Virus record (IMG/VR): IMGVR_UViG_3300022907_000007
Coordinates: 1 to 64,000 of that record
Length of the DNA: 64,000 nt
Strand: one strand, 5' to 3'
Source of the DNA: a virus
The position numbers were made by a program, and so were the translations under genes. The stretch's first letter is position 1; each line of letters begins with the position of its first letter. The notes under the pieces were generated by a model. It was not told the origin of the DNA. It saw only the letters and a program-made list of their open reading frames with translations, and made no database searches. This document shows positions 42,595 to 52,887 of this stretch, one piece after another.

Positions 42595-44073
42595 ATGCCA
42601 CTGATACCACTCCAGTTGAAGCCGGGCATGTATCGCAACGGCACAGAGTACGAGCAGTCTAATCGTTGGAGAGATGGCTCGTTAGTGCGTTGGTCAGAAG
42701 GCTCATTGCGCCCAGTAGGCGGTTGGACTGCGTTCACAACTGCCGCTGTTAATGCGGCCCCGAGAGGCATGCATGGATGGCGTGCTAATGACGACTCAAA
42801 CAACATTGCTGTCGGAACGTACAACAAGCTGTACTACATTTCATCTTCAGGAACTCTCACAGATATCACTCCTGTAGGGATAACTGCCGGGCGTGAGGAT
42901 GCAACTCAAAATACTGGGTACAGCGGCGGTTATTACAATGTTGGAACGTACTCGACTCCGCGCACACCAACAGCTACTTACCTTCCGGCTACAACGTGGG
43001 CAATCGACAACTGGGGTGAATACCTCGTTGCCTGTTCTATTGATGACGGCAAGATTTACGAGTGGCAGTTGAATACATCGAATCCTGCGGCAGTGATCAC
43101 TAACGCCCCGGTCAACAACAGATCAATGGTTGTGACAGAAGAGCGGTTCATCTTTGCTCTTGGCGCAGATGGCAATCCTCGTAAGGTTTCATGGTGTGAC
43201 CGAGAAGACAACACCACTTGGACTCCTGCGGCAACCAACGAGGCAGGTGATCTAGAGCTACAGACTTCTGGATCGATCATGACAGCGACTCGTGTACGAG
43301 GCCGCACACTGATCCTGACAGACACAGATGCTCACATCGCTACTTATCAAGGGCCGCCTTATGTCTACGGCTTTGAGCGCATTGGTTCAGCGTGTGGCAC
43401 TGACTCACCAAACTCACTGGTAGCGGTTGACCAGTTTGCATTCTGGATGGGGCAGAAAGGCTTCTTCATGTTCAACGGGTCTGTACCTACAGAGTTGAAC
43501 TGTGACGTATCCGACTATGTATTCCGGGATATCAACACAAACCAAATATCTAAGGTCTATGGCGTTCACAACTCGCGGTACTCAGAGATCTGGTGGTTCT
43601 ACCCATCGGAAGACTCAGTAGAGAATAATCGCTATGTGACCTTTGACTACAAGGATCAGATCTGGACGTTTGGCAACCTATCCCGCACAGCGGCGATCGA
43701 CACCGGCATTCTCAGATACCCAGTGTGGACGACTTCAGATGGATACCTGTACTTCCATGAGTACGGCTTCAATCATCAAGGCGACACCACGTTCGTTGAG
43801 TCTGGGCCGATCAGCCTAGGCAATGGCGACACAGTCATGAAGGTCAACCAGTTAGTCCCTGATGAACTCAATCAGGGTGACGTAACGGCTAAGTTTAAGA
43901 CTCGATTCCATCCTAACGACACAGAGCGTGAGTATGGGCCGTACACAATGGCTAACCCAACATCTGTACGGTTTACCGGCAGGCAGATGCGGATGCGGCT
44001 AGAGACAACAGTCAACTCAGACTGGCGAGCAGGCATTATGCGGGTCAAGGCAACCCCAGGCGGTGAGAGATGA
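42595..44073 (+). CDS. Tail hub / stabilisation protein
   Basis: 492 residues. PLQLKPGMYRNGTEYEQSNRW and WRDGSLVRWSEGSLRPVGGW are signature of a podophage tail protein often called stabilisation protein or tubular B analogue. The rest is Trp/Gly-rich beta repeats (propeller). Functional counterpart of 4387-5916 though sequence is different. Confidence 0.75.
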   Translation: MPLIPLQLKPGMYRNGTEYEQSNRWRDGSLVRWSEGSLRPVGGWTAFTTAAVNAAPRGMHGWRANDDSNNIAVGTYNKLYYISSSGTLTDITPVGITAGREDATQNTGYSGGYYNVGTYSTPRTPTATYLPATTWAIDNWGEYLVACSIDDGKIYEWQLNTSNPAAVITNAPVNNRSMVVTEERFIFALGADGNPRKVSWCDREDNTTWTPAATNEAGDLELQTSGSIMTATRVRGRTLILTDTDAHIATYQGPPYVYGFERIGSACGTDSPNSLVAVDQFAFWMGQKGFFMFNGSVPTELNCDVSDYVFRDINTNQISKVYGVHNSRYSEIWWFYPSEDSVENNRYVTFDYKDQIWTFGNLSRTAAIDTGILRYPVWTTSDGYLYFHEYGFNHQGDTTFVESGPISLGNGDTVMKVNQLVPDELNQGDVTAKFKTRFHPNDTEREYGPYTMANPTSVRFTGRQMRMRLETTVNSDWRAGIMRVKATPGGER

Positions 44074-44729
44074 TTAAGCCGCCTCCTCCACTCGGTGACT
44101 TATGGACAGAGTGGGGCGAACGCCTCAACACTTATCTCGTTCGTTTCATGAACCGCATCCAGTTCAAGCAGGCAGATGACTCTGCAAGCGATGACGGCGT
44201 GTTCTTGTGGGATCGAGAAATCAATCAGCCGGTTGTCTCGTACAACAACGAATGGGTTCCACTGGCGTACAGCTACAATAGCTTTGGCGCGTTTTACACG
44301 TTAACAACTCAGGCCGCTACAACGATCAACACAGCTACAGCAATCACATGGGGCAACACGGCGGTTGCAAGTGGTATGGCGGTAGATGGTGCAGTAACAA
44401 GTAGAATAAATTTCAGCAGAGCAGGCACATATGAAATTCACTTTTCCGCCGAGATGCATTCGGAAAGTGCATCAGCTAAAACCATGTACATGTGGCCGCG
44501 TATCAACGGCACTGATGTGTCGGGTTCGACAATGGTTAACGTCATTACCGCAAACGATCAGCGTAAGACTGTCTCACGCACTGGTCTATTCCAAGTGGAG
44601 AGCGGTGATTACTTGGAAGCTATGTTCGCTGTGGATGACCTTGACCTTGACCTTCATGGGATTGCGGCTACGGCGTTTTGCCCGGCAAGTCCAAGTGTCA
44701 CACTGGTAATCACTGAGGTGACTGTATGA
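44070..44729 (+). CDS. Tail protein with jelly-roll C-terminus
   Basis: 219 residues. Helical start (PPPPLGDLWTEWGERLNTYL), then a C1q/TNF-like beta domain (SRINFSRAGTYEIHFSAEMH, GLFQVESGDYLEAMF). Such domains are receptor-binding tips in many phages. Overlaps both neighbours by 4 bp. Confidence 0.55.
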   Translation: MIKPPPPLGDLWTEWGERLNTYLVRFMNRIQFKQADDSASDDGVFLWDREINQPVVSYNNEWVPLAYSYNSFGAFYTLTTQAATTINTATAITWGNTAVASGMAVDGAVTSRINFSRAGTYEIHFSAEMHSESASAKTMYMWPRINGTDVSGSTMVNVITANDQRKTVSRTGLFQVESGDYLEAMFAVDDLDLDLHGIAATAFCPASPSVTLVITEVTV

Positions 44730-45133
44730 CTTACGGACATAACCTAGCCCAACAACTACCGATGGAAGACATCATGATGCTAGAACTCGATCGCTGTCGT
44801 CAGTGGATCGAAAACGCGCTGATGTACTCAGGAGGCACACACGAGTTCATTGATATCGTGAATGGCGTGTTATCAGGTACAATGCAACTGTGGGCCGGTG
44901 AGCGTGGATGTGCGGTGACAGAGATCACTGTTTACCCACGCAAAAAGATTTTGCATGTGTTCCTAGCAGGCGGAGATATGGAACAAATCCTTGATTTTCA
45001 GGAATCTGCCGCAGAATTTGCTAGAATAAACAAATGCGACAGTATGACCATAGCAGGTAGGCGTGGTTGGACACGAGTTTTAGACAAGCACGACTGGGAA
45101 GAGTCGTTCTGTGTAATGAGCAAGGAGTTATAA
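44726..45133 (+). CDS. Virion-region protein (135 aa)
   Basis: Two beta-alpha units: CAVTEITVYPRKKILHVFLAG and MTIAGRRGWTRVL. A short acetyltransferase-like fold is possible, and phage A has a gene in the same slot (6820-7107), but no acetyl-CoA signature is clear. Unknown. Confidence 0.45.
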   Translation: MTYGHNLAQQLPMEDIMMLELDRCRQWIENALMYSGGTHEFIDIVNGVLSGTMQLWAGERGCAVTEITVYPRKKILHVFLAGGDMEQILDFQESAAEFARINKCDSMTIAGRRGWTRVLDKHDWEESFCVMSKEL

Positions 45134-45508
45134 ATGGGCGGCGGCGGCGGAAAAGGCGGAAGCCAAACACAGCAGGTTGAGATTCCAAAGTGGATTGAAG
45201 ATCCTGCAACGCGAAATCTGGCACGAGCGGAAGAGGCTCAGAAGATCCCTTACATGCCATTTTATGGTGCTGATGTTGCGGCGTTTACCCCAACTCAGAC
45301 AGCGGCAATGCAGGGCCAGTACGACACTGCGGCGGCATTCGGTTTAGTTCCACAGGGCGGCGATGTAGCGGCAGGTATGCCACAAGCACAACAGTACGCA
45401 GGTGGTTTCATGGGCTACTCATCAGCCCCAATGTATGAGCAAGCACTGGCCGAGCTAGAGGCTCGCAACCCAGAAGCCGTTGCTCAGTACAACAAGATGT
45501 TTGTGTAG
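45134..45508 (+). CDS. Gly-rich virion protein
   Basis: 124 residues, starting MGGGGGKGGSQTQQVEIPKW. A central Ala/Gly/Gln part. With the next gene it fills the slot of phage A gene 7100-8050. Stop TAG at 45506-45508 is followed by a fresh ribosome site, so the two are separate genes. Confidence 0.5.
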   Translation: MGGGGGKGGSQTQQVEIPKWIEDPATRNLARAEEAQKIPYMPFYGADVAAFTPTQTAAMQGQYDTAAAFGLVPQGGDVAAGMPQAQQYAGGFMGYSSAPMYEQALAELEARNPEAVAQYNKMFV

Positions 45509-45517
45509 GAGATAACG

Positions 45518-46213
45518 ATGGCAGGCGCACCACAGGGCGGAGGTCAGACCGCAACTCCCAATATCAACCAAGCGGCGGCTCAAGGCATTTACGGCGCAGG
45601 AATGGGTACTGCGGCAGGCATGGGGTTCGATCCCGGCACACTAGCCCAGACTGACATCAGCCAGTACCAAAACCCATTCACCGAGCAAGTCATCAAAGCG
45701 AACGAAGCAGATATCCTGCGCGGCGCTCAGATGGGCATGAACGAGCTAGGCGCTCAAGCATCTCGTGCAGGCGCTTTCGGTGGTTCGCGGCAGGGTGTCG
45801 CAGAAGCAGAGATGGGACGCAACGTGCTTCAGCAGTTAGCCCAGTCATCTGCAGGCTTACGTCAGCAAGGGTTTACCACTGCACAGCAAATGGCACAGCA
45901 GGACATCCAGAACCGCATGATGGGTCAGACGGCTCGCACTGGAGCGGCAGGTCAGCTAGCAAACATCGCACAGACTGGTTTTGGTATGGGTCAGCAAGCA
46001 CTCGCAGGTCTACAGCAGACTGGAGCGCAACAGCAGGCTCTACAGCAGGCGCTTATCGATGCGGCAAAGGGTCAGTACGCAGGTTACGTTGGACAGCCAC
46101 AGCAGTCGATTGGTTACGTCTCTCAAGCTCTTGGTGCGACACCAGTACCTCAGACTACGACTACATCAAAACAGCCGGGTCTATTCGATTACCTCACACT
46201 AGCGTTGGCGTAA
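45518..46213 (+). CDS. Gln/Ala-rich virion protein
   Basis: 231 residues. NPFTEQVIKANEADILRG and GAQASRAGAFGGSRQGVAEA, then long Gln/Ala helix. Common beside portal genes in marine podophages; likely internal/ejection protein. Similar style to 7100-8050. Confidence 0.5.
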   Translation: MAGAPQGGGQTATPNINQAAAQGIYGAGMGTAAGMGFDPGTLAQTDISQYQNPFTEQVIKANEADILRGAQMGMNELGAQASRAGAFGGSRQGVAEAEMGRNVLQQLAQSSAGLRQQGFTTAQQMAQQDIQNRMMGQTARTGAAGQLANIAQTGFGMGQQALAGLQQTGAQQQALQQALIDAAKGQYAGYVGQPQQSIGYVSQALGATPVPQTTTTSKQPGLFDYLTLALA

Positions 46214-46217
46214 TACT

Positions 46218-46640
46218 ATGTTGATGGATGCACTAGACAGTTACCTCTCGGCAAAAGATGAAGAATCTAAGTTGAGAAGGCAGATGGCCGCAGGCGGAGA
46301 TACTGGAGATGTAGCAGGCGCAAACTCGATGAGTGCGGCTGACGCTCAGCGGTTACAAAATCTGCAAGCGACAACTCAGCAAAACTTTTTAGAGCATCTA
46401 GGCACAACATTAGGCGCTCGCATGTTAGGTAAGACAGGATTAGATGCATTTGGCGTAGGTCAGGGCAATCAGGCAATGCAGAACGCAATGGCGTATCAGC
46501 AATATCAGCGCCCAGAAATGTTAGCCGCAGGATCTACAGACGGCCTGACAGGCGCTCTCAACGTCCCATCATCAGGAGGCGGCGATAAAAGCAACCTCAA
46601 GAAGATGATCGACATGTACAAGATGATGCAGGCAGGGTAA
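46218..46640 (+). CDS. Virion-region protein (140 aa)
   Basis: Helical, Gln/Met/Ala-rich, with a C-terminal SNLKKMIDMYKMMQAG. No family. Between virion genes, weak ribosome site (possibly coupled to the previous gene). Confidence 0.45.
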   Translation: MLMDALDSYLSAKDEESKLRRQMAAGGDTGDVAGANSMSAADAQRLQNLQATTQQNFLEHLGTTLGARMLGKTGLDAFGVGQGNQAMQNAMAYQQYQRPEMLAAGSTDGLTGALNVPSSGGGDKSNLKKMIDMYKMMQAG

Positions 46641-46650
46641 GGCATAAGTT

Positions 46651-47973
46651 ATGGCTCAAAATACTTTACAAACATTGCGCCCAAGAGCTTCAGGCATTAT
46701 GGAAGCCTTAATCCAACGGTTTAATACGCCTGAGCGTGTCATGCAAATCCCGGAAAGGCCAACACCATTAAGACCGCTAACTGAACAAGAGATTGTATTA
46801 CCTCTTAGACAGCCAGTAATGCCTAATATGAGCGCGATGGCTGATGAAGCAATGGGCCAAATGGAAGCATCTACGACTCCTGCTGATTTTCCTGCGGAGA
46901 CTCCTGAGATTCCACAACAGCCTACTGAAGAGCCGGGCATGTTTTCCAAGTTGTATGACAGCACTATGGGAGATGAGGCGTGGCGCTTACGCAAGGCTAT
47001 TGCGCTGAACTCTATGCGGCTAAATCCAGACCAAGGACTAGCATCCGCTTTGAGTAGCCGTCTAGATTCCGTTACAAAAATGGGCGTAATGAATAAAACA
47101 GCAAAAGCTGTTGCCGACAGATTAAGGTTGATGGGATACGAAAATGAGGCCGCTCTTGTTGAGGCAAACCCATCAATGGCTAAAGAAGTTTATGCCGCGA
47201 TCAAGACAAAAGATAAGCCAATGTCAACCATTGGGAAGCTCACTGACGACTTAAACAATGGAAGAATCACTCGTGAGGAATATGACATAGGTGTTGAGGC
47301 TATAAAGAAATCAGGACTCACGCTCAATTTAGGCGAAAAAGCTCGTGGGCAAGCATTGGGCGCGGCAGGAAAAGATATATTCAAAGCTGATGTTGACGCG
47401 CATGCAGGCGCTGAAAAAGCACTGCAAACAATTGCAAAAGCAGATGAAATTACTTCTGTTCTAGCATCTGGCGCACCAACGACAGGCTTGACAGCGACAT
47501 TCAGAAACGCGGTGGATAACGCACTGGCGTTTATTGGCGATAAAGACGCAATCAGGTCAGCTAGTGATACACAGTTACTGAAATCACTGTTAGGGCAAGA
47601 CGTATTTGGAGCTATTAATTCATTAGGGATTGGAGCAAAAGGTCTTGATACTCCTGCAGAACGAGAGTTCTTGATCAGCGTTATGACTGGTGATATCACC
47701 ATGACTAGTGACGCGATCAGAAAGATCACATCGATTCGCCGTAAGTATGCTGAACAAGCAATCAAGCAGTACAACTCAAAGGTTAAACGAGGCGATTACG
47801 ATTTATTAAATAAAGAATTTGGAAATCGATTCAAGCTAATTGAGATACCAGAGGCTCCAGAAATTACATATGTGGGCGCTCCGCAGGTTGGGACAATTCA
47901 AGAACTTGATGGAATAAAATGGAAATACTTAGGCGGAGATCCAAAAGAACCAAGTAGTTGGGAGGAGCAATAA
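46651..47973 (+). CDS. Internal virion protein candidate (440 aa)
   Basis: Helical N-terminus with Pro-rich segment (TPLRPLTEQEIVLPLRQPV), then an alpha-rich region. C-terminal YVGAPQVGTIQELDGIKWKY resembles ends of podophage ejection proteins. The stop shares a base with the next start (TAATG). No enzyme motif seen. Confidence 0.5.
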   Translation: MAQNTLQTLRPRASGIMEALIQRFNTPERVMQIPERPTPLRPLTEQEIVLPLRQPVMPNMSAMADEAMGQMEASTTPADFPAETPEIPQQPTEEPGMFSKLYDSTMGDEAWRLRKAIALNSMRLNPDQGLASALSSRLDSVTKMGVMNKTAKAVADRLRLMGYENEAALVEANPSMAKEVYAAIKTKDKPMSTIGKLTDDLNNGRITREEYDIGVEAIKKSGLTLNLGEKARGQALGAAGKDIFKADVDAHAGAEKALQTIAKADEITSVLASGAPTTGLTATFRNAVDNALAFIGDKDAIRSASDTQLLKSLLGQDVFGAINSLGIGAKGLDTPAEREFLISVMTGDITMTSDAIRKITSIRRKYAEQAIKQYNSKVKRGDYDLLNKEFGNRFKLIEIPEAPEITYVGAPQVGTIQELDGIKWKYLGGDPKEPSSWEEQ

Positions 47974-49490
47974 TGGCAGAAAGAAAGCCGTGGGAGATGG
48001 ACTACGGTACTGCATCAGCAGTTGATGTTGCAGGAGCCGCTTTTACCAATTTGCCTGAGTCAACTTATAAGTTAGGTAAGCAGACCTATGAGGCGATTAC
48101 TAGCCCATTAGAAACGGCAGATGTAATCACTAAACTGGGAGCGGGCTTATTACAACAGGCTTTGCCAGACGAGCTTGTTGACATGATAGGACGAGATCAG
48201 GAGTCAATTGATTTAGCCAAAAAAGTCGGCGAAATGTATGTGCAGAAATACGGAAGCATTGAAGGTTTCAAAAATGCTTTTGCAAATGATCCTGCAGGCA
48301 TCATCAGTGACGTAGGTTTAGTCCTAGGTATTGGTTCTGCGCCTTTCGCGGCAAAAACTGGCGCTGTCGGTAGAACAGCTAGAGCAGGGCAAGCGACATC
48401 TAAGTACACAGATCCTTTAGGAGCGACTCTTGGTCTTGCAACAGCCGGAGGTAAAGTCGCCTCTGAAGTTCTTGGAGCCACAACTGGTGTTGGCGGGACT
48501 CCAATACGAGAGGCTTTTGAAGCGGGAGCAGAAGGCGGCAAGCGAAGCGAATTGTTTGTAGAAAGCATGCGCGGGAAAAGAGACCCTGCCGCTGTGGTAG
48601 CTGATGCTATAGAGAACTTATCTCAACTAAAAAGACGCCGTAGTGAGCAGTATAGACAGTCGATGGCGCAGGGCGTGTTGAAAGACCCTACTACACTCAA
48701 TTTTGCGGGAGTTGATGCGGCACTACAAAGTGGGTTTGATCGCTTCAGTTACGGTGGCAAGGTCACAAACCAACAAGGCGCTAGTGCGGTTGGTGATGTG
48801 AAGAAACTTGTTGATGAATGGAAGGCCGGAGACCCAAGCGTATTTCACACAGTAGAAGGTTTTGATGCTCTAAAGAAGGCTATATGGGAAATCCAAGACA
48901 GCCTACCAATGGAAGCTAAAAGCGCGAGAGGTGCAATTGGCGACATTTATAACACTGTAAAGTCAGATATCGTGAAACAAGCTCCTGACTACGGAAGAGT
49001 CATGAAGGGGTATGAAGAGGCAAGTCAGCTAATACGGGAAATCGAAAAAACTTTATCTCTAAACCCTACCGCAACGATCGACACTAAATTGCGTAAGCTA
49101 CAGTCGATTATGCGGAATAACGTAAACACTAATTATGGTCAGCGGGTAAAGTTAGTCGATGAACTCGAAGGTCAGCCTAATTTATTAAAGCCTCAGTTAG
49201 CAGGTCAATCTTTAGAGCAGGCAACTCCTCGCGGCATACAAAGCGCAACACAGCCAATGGCAATTGCCTCAACAGGATTTTTCCAAGGAATCCCAGAGGC
49301 AATAGGGTTAGCAGGTGCAAGCTCTCCGAGATTGATAGGAGAAATGGCTTACAAGCTAGGTCAGGCTAGAGGATTAGGCTCAAAACTTCCTGATATTCCG
49401 CTAGTGTATTCTCCTGAATTTAGATTGGCTCTGGCTGAGACACAGCAGGCAAAAGAGCAAGCAAGCGGCAGAAAGCCTTGGGAGCGATAA
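47973..49490 (+). CDS. Internal virion protein candidate (505 aa)
   Basis: ATG at 47973 has GGAGGAG upstream. Contains a hydrophobic Gly/Ala region (GLVLGIGSAPFAAKTGAVG) and a helical body. The sequence RKPWE occurs at both ends (ERKPWEM near the start, GRKPWER at the stop). Probably a membrane-inserting ejection protein. No family recognised. Confidence 0.5.
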   Translation: MAERKPWEMDYGTASAVDVAGAAFTNLPESTYKLGKQTYEAITSPLETADVITKLGAGLLQQALPDELVDMIGRDQESIDLAKKVGEMYVQKYGSIEGFKNAFANDPAGIISDVGLVLGIGSAPFAAKTGAVGRTARAGQATSKYTDPLGATLGLATAGGKVASEVLGATTGVGGTPIREAFEAGAEGGKRSELFVESMRGKRDPAAVVADAIENLSQLKRRRSEQYRQSMAQGVLKDPTTLNFAGVDAALQSGFDRFSYGGKVTNQQGASAVGDVKKLVDEWKAGDPSVFHTVEGFDALKKAIWEIQDSLPMEAKSARGAIGDIYNTVKSDIVKQAPDYGRVMKGYEEASQLIREIEKTLSLNPTATIDTKLRKLQSIMRNNVNTNYGQRVKLVDELEGQPNLLKPQLAGQSLEQATPRGIQSATQPMAIASTGFFQGIPEAIGLAGASSPRLIGEMAYKLGQARGLGSKLPDIPLVYSPEFRLALAETQQAKEQASGRKPWER

Positions 49491-49491
49491 A

Positions 49492-51600
49492 ATGACTCAA
49501 ACACCTCAACCGATGAAGCCTGATCAAATCGAGTCGATCGCTAGCGAAGCCGTTAGTGACGCACTGGACTTCATCGAGTCAGAGATTTCAGAAGACCGCA
49601 TCAAGGCACAGCGTTATTTCGATGGCGAGATCGATTTAGGCCACGAGGAAGGCCGTAGCCGTGTTGTGGCTACAAAGGTGCGTGACACTATCCGCTCAGT
49701 CAAACCATCGCTGATGCGTATCTTCTTGTCGAATGAGAAGTATGTTGAGTACATTCCGCGCTCACCACAAGACGTAGGGCAGGCAGAAACTGCTACCCGG
49801 TACGTCCACTCTACATTTACTGAGAACAACGGCTACCGCATCCTTCAGAATGCATTCCACGATGCCTTGTTGAAGAAGACAGGCGTTGTGAAAGTTTACT
49901 GGGATCAGTACACAAAGGGTAAAACCTACGAGCTTACTGGGCTGACCGAGCAAGAGTACCTGATGGTCACTCAGGAAGACGATATCGAGATCATCGAGCA
50001 ATCGATGGAAACCTCGGTCTCTATGGATGAAATGGGCATGGAGATCGAAACCCCGATCTATGACGTAAAGCTCATGCGTAGGAAAGAAGGCGGGAAGCTC
50101 TGTGTTGAGCCAGTGCCGCCTGAAGAGTTCTTTGTCGATCGTGGCGCTAAATCAGTTGAAGACTTTTATGTTATCGGTCACCGCACAGAGATGCGCGTAG
50201 GTGATCTAGTCGCAATGGGCTATGACTTTGAAGAAGTCTCTGAACTGACAGGTATCTCTGAGCATGACACTCTGGCCGAGGCGGAAGACTTTGAGCGCCG
50301 TGGATACGAGCAGTCAGATGAGGAAGATATCAAAGACCCATCGATGCGTAAGGTAGCCGTCACAGAAGCATATATGCGGATGGACGTAGACGGCACTGGC
50401 GTCCCAATGATGTACAAAATCACGTTGGGCGGCGGCCAGTATAAGTTGCTCGATTATGAGCCATGCGATGACGTACCGTTCGCAATTTTTGAGGTAGACC
50501 CGGAACCACATGCATTCTTTGGCCGGTCAATGGCTGACCTGATCCTTGACGATCAGGATGCGGCAACATCGATTCTGCGTGGAGTCCTCGACAATATCGC
50601 AATGACCAACAACCCGCGCCTGTCGATGGTAGAAGGTCAGGTCAACATCGATGATCTGCTCAACAACGAAATCGGCGGTATCGTCCGCGTTAAAGATCCA
50701 AGCGCCATACAGCAACTTGGAGTGCCATTCGCCGCAGGTCAGACGCTAGCGGCTCTGGAATACTACAATCAGGTTGTCGAGCAAAAGACTGGCGTTTCTC
50801 GTGCATCGAACGGGCTAGACCCAGACGCACTGCAGAATACCACTGCAACTGCTGTGGCGATGACAGCGCAGGCCCAGGCAGGGCAGATCGAGGTAATCGC
50901 TCGGAACCTTGCAGAAGGCGGCATGACGCAGTTATTCAAGCTCATGCTCAAATTGCTTGCTGAGAACTCTCCAGACGAGACGCTGATGAAGATAGCAGGT
51001 GACCAGTTCGCGCCGATCGATCCGCGCTCGTGGAATGTCGAGATGGGCGTATCAGTCAACGTAGGCTTAGGAACTGGCAAGGAAGATCAGCAGGCCGCTG
51101 TTCTACAGGCCACACTGCAAACACAGATGAACATATGGCAGACCTATGGCCCGATGAACGGCTTGGTGTCTATGGTCACAATTCGCAACACACTTGCAGA
51201 TATCCTCGCACTAGGCGGTGTTCGTAACTCTGACAGGTACTACCTGCCAATGAACCCACAGCAGGAGCAGATGCTGATTCAACAGCAACAGCAGATGCAG
51301 GCGCAACAGCAAGCAGGTCAGCAAGATCAGCAGGCTCAGGCACTGGTGCAGGCAGAAACAATCCGGGCGCAGGCCAAGGCTCAGTCTGACATGGCGAAGA
51401 TCCAGTTGGACGCACAGAAGGCTCTGGCATCAGATGACAGAGAGCGCGACAAGATGGATCAGGATCTATTGATCAAGGCGGCAGAGGTGATCGGAAAGTA
51501 CGGCACAGCGGTAGACGTAGAGCGCATCAAGGCAATGCAAGCAGAGCCACGATTTGCGGATACATCACCACAGCAGGCTGTGACGCAGGCTAGATATTAA
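49492..51600 (+). CDS. Portal protein (phage B)
   Basis: 702 residues. EDRIKAQRYFDGEIDLGHEE, VRDTIRSVKPSLMRIFLSNE and the central VEPVPPEEFFVDRGAKSVED are characteristic of the large podophage portal family (HMO-2011/N4-like). C-terminal 150 residues are Gln-rich barrel/coiled coil. Upstream of scaffold and coat. No terminase of phage B is in the window. Confidence 0.85.
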   Translation: MTQTPQPMKPDQIESIASEAVSDALDFIESEISEDRIKAQRYFDGEIDLGHEEGRSRVVATKVRDTIRSVKPSLMRIFLSNEKYVEYIPRSPQDVGQAETATRYVHSTFTENNGYRILQNAFHDALLKKTGVVKVYWDQYTKGKTYELTGLTEQEYLMVTQEDDIEIIEQSMETSVSMDEMGMEIETPIYDVKLMRRKEGGKLCVEPVPPEEFFVDRGAKSVEDFYVIGHRTEMRVGDLVAMGYDFEEVSELTGISEHDTLAEAEDFERRGYEQSDEEDIKDPSMRKVAVTEAYMRMDVDGTGVPMMYKITLGGGQYKLLDYEPCDDVPFAIFEVDPEPHAFFGRSMADLILDDQDAATSILRGVLDNIAMTNNPRLSMVEGQVNIDDLLNNEIGGIVRVKDPSAIQQLGVPFAAGQTLAALEYYNQVVEQKTGVSRASNGLDPDALQNTTATAVAMTAQAQAGQIEVIARNLAEGGMTQLFKLMLKLLAENSPDETLMKIAGDQFAPIDPRSWNVEMGVSVNVGLGTGKEDQQAAVLQATLQTQMNIWQTYGPMNGLVSMVTIRNTLADILALGGVRNSDRYYLPMNPQQEQMLIQQQQQMQAQQQAGQQDQQAQALVQAETIRAQAKAQSDMAKIQLDAQKALASDDRERDKMDQDLLIKAAEVIGKYGTAVDVERIKAMQAEPRFADTSPQQAVTQARY

Positions 51601-51833
51601 TGTCAAACATTAAGGATAAGGCTACCAAGATCCGCATGCTGATGAAGGATGAAACCTTCAAAGAAGTGATGCAAGGCGTGAGAACGGCGCAGGTTGGTGT
51701 ATTTTTATCCAGTAGTGCTACAATCGAGTCTGTTGAAGAAGCGCATCAAATTGTTGTTGCGCTTGATAAAATTGAGGCGTACATGCAAACCGTATTAGAT
51801 GACGAGGCAGTGTACGACAAGAAACATTCATAA
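51600..51833 (+). CDS. Small protein between portal and scaffold (phage B)
   Basis: 77 residues, helical (KIRMLMKDETFKEVMQGVRT). Starts on the stop of the portal gene. Same slot as 31187-31420 in phage A, without clear similarity. Unknown. Confidence 0.5.
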   Translation: MSNIKDKATKIRMLMKDETFKEVMQGVRTAQVGVFLSSSATIESVEEAHQIVVALDKIEAYMQTVLDDEAVYDKKHS

Positions 51834-51851
51834 CACTGGAGACACTGTACC

Positions 51852-52859
51852 GTGGAAACGACAGAATCTGGTAATACTGCACTGAGTTTAGACTCAGCGG
51901 CAGATTTGCTAATACAGGATCAGCAACCTGAGCAAGCTGAAGAGGTAGCAGAAGTTGAGGAGGAGCAACCCGTAGAGGACTCTTTCGATGAAGCGGATGA
52001 CTCGGAGGATGCTGAGGTTGAGGAAGTCGATGCCGATGAAGTCGAGGAGATCGATGACGAGGCAGAAGACGAGGAGTACGAAGACACAGAGGAAGACGAT
52101 GAGGAATCTGACCCTGCGCTAGAAAGCTATACCGTAAAGGTAGACGGCCAAGAAAAGCAGGTAACTCTAGAAGAACTCAAGCGTGGTTACTCAGGTCAGC
52201 AGTACGTCCAAAAGGGCATGCAGGAAGCGGCTGAGGCTCGGAAACAAGCTGAAGGCGTCTATGAAGCCCTGATGCAAGAAAGACAAAATCTTGCACAATT
52301 GGTACAGATGGCACAGGCAGGTGATCTTGCCCCGCCAAAAGAACCTAGCAAAGAGTTGTTTGACGCAGATCCGATTGGCTATATGGAAGCCAAGATGAAC
52401 TACGATGAACAGATGAAGGCATACGGCGAGAAGCAACAGGCATTGCATCAGCAACTGCAAGCGCAGTCTGAGGCAGAGCAAAGAGCAAGATCGGTGTATG
52501 CACAACAGGAAGCTCAAAAGCTAGTAGAACTCGTCCCTGAGTTACGAGACGCCGGTAAGGCATCGCAGTTCAAGGATAAGGTAGTGAAAGCGGCGACAGA
52601 GGTCTACGGCTATACGCCAGACGAGATCGCTAACATCCAAAGTCACAGAGACTTTATGGTTCTCAGGGACGCGATGCTCTACCGCGAGATGATGGCAGGC
52701 AAGGAAAATGTTCAGAAGAAGGCCAAAAAGGCCAGACCGATGATCAAGCCCGGAGCCAAAAAAGTCAGTACCAATAATGACGTAGTCCGCAAAAAGCGGG
52801 CAACACTGAAGAAGACAGGTAGCATCAACGATGCCTTGTCACTGATTTTAGATAACTAA
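51852..52859 (+). CDS. Scaffolding protein (phage B)
   Basis: 335 residues, GTG start with GGAG upstream. Strongly acidic first 90 residues (runs of Glu/Asp), YTVKVDGQEKQVTLEELKRG, Gln-rich coiled coil, basic C-terminus (KKARPMIKPGAKK). Typical scaffold build; directly before the coat. Confidence 0.8.
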   Translation: METTESGNTALSLDSAADLLIQDQQPEQAEEVAEVEEEQPVEDSFDEADDSEDAEVEEVDADEVEEIDDEAEDEEYEDTEEDDEESDPALESYTVKVDGQEKQVTLEELKRGYSGQQYVQKGMQEAAEARKQAEGVYEALMQERQNLAQLVQMAQAGDLAPPKEPSKELFDADPIGYMEAKMNYDEQMKAYGEKQQALHQQLQAQSEAEQRARSVYAQQEAQKLVELVPELRDAGKASQFKDKVVKAATEVYGYTPDEIANIQSHRDFMVLRDAMLYREMMAGKENVQKKAKKARPMIKPGAKKVSTNNDVVRKKRATLKKTGSINDALSLILDN

Positions 52860-52887
52860 GCTAAGTTCTTGATTTAGGAGAAGAATC

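Noticed and set aside
45506-45520. Frameshift or premature stop splitting one Gly/Gln-rich virion gene
   Set aside because: A ribosome site and a new ATG follow the stop at once, so two adjacent genes are more likely than a broken one.
47190-47774. 194-codon minus-strand open frame
   Set aside because: It lies wholly within the virion gene 46651-47973, is antisense to it and has no ribosome site.
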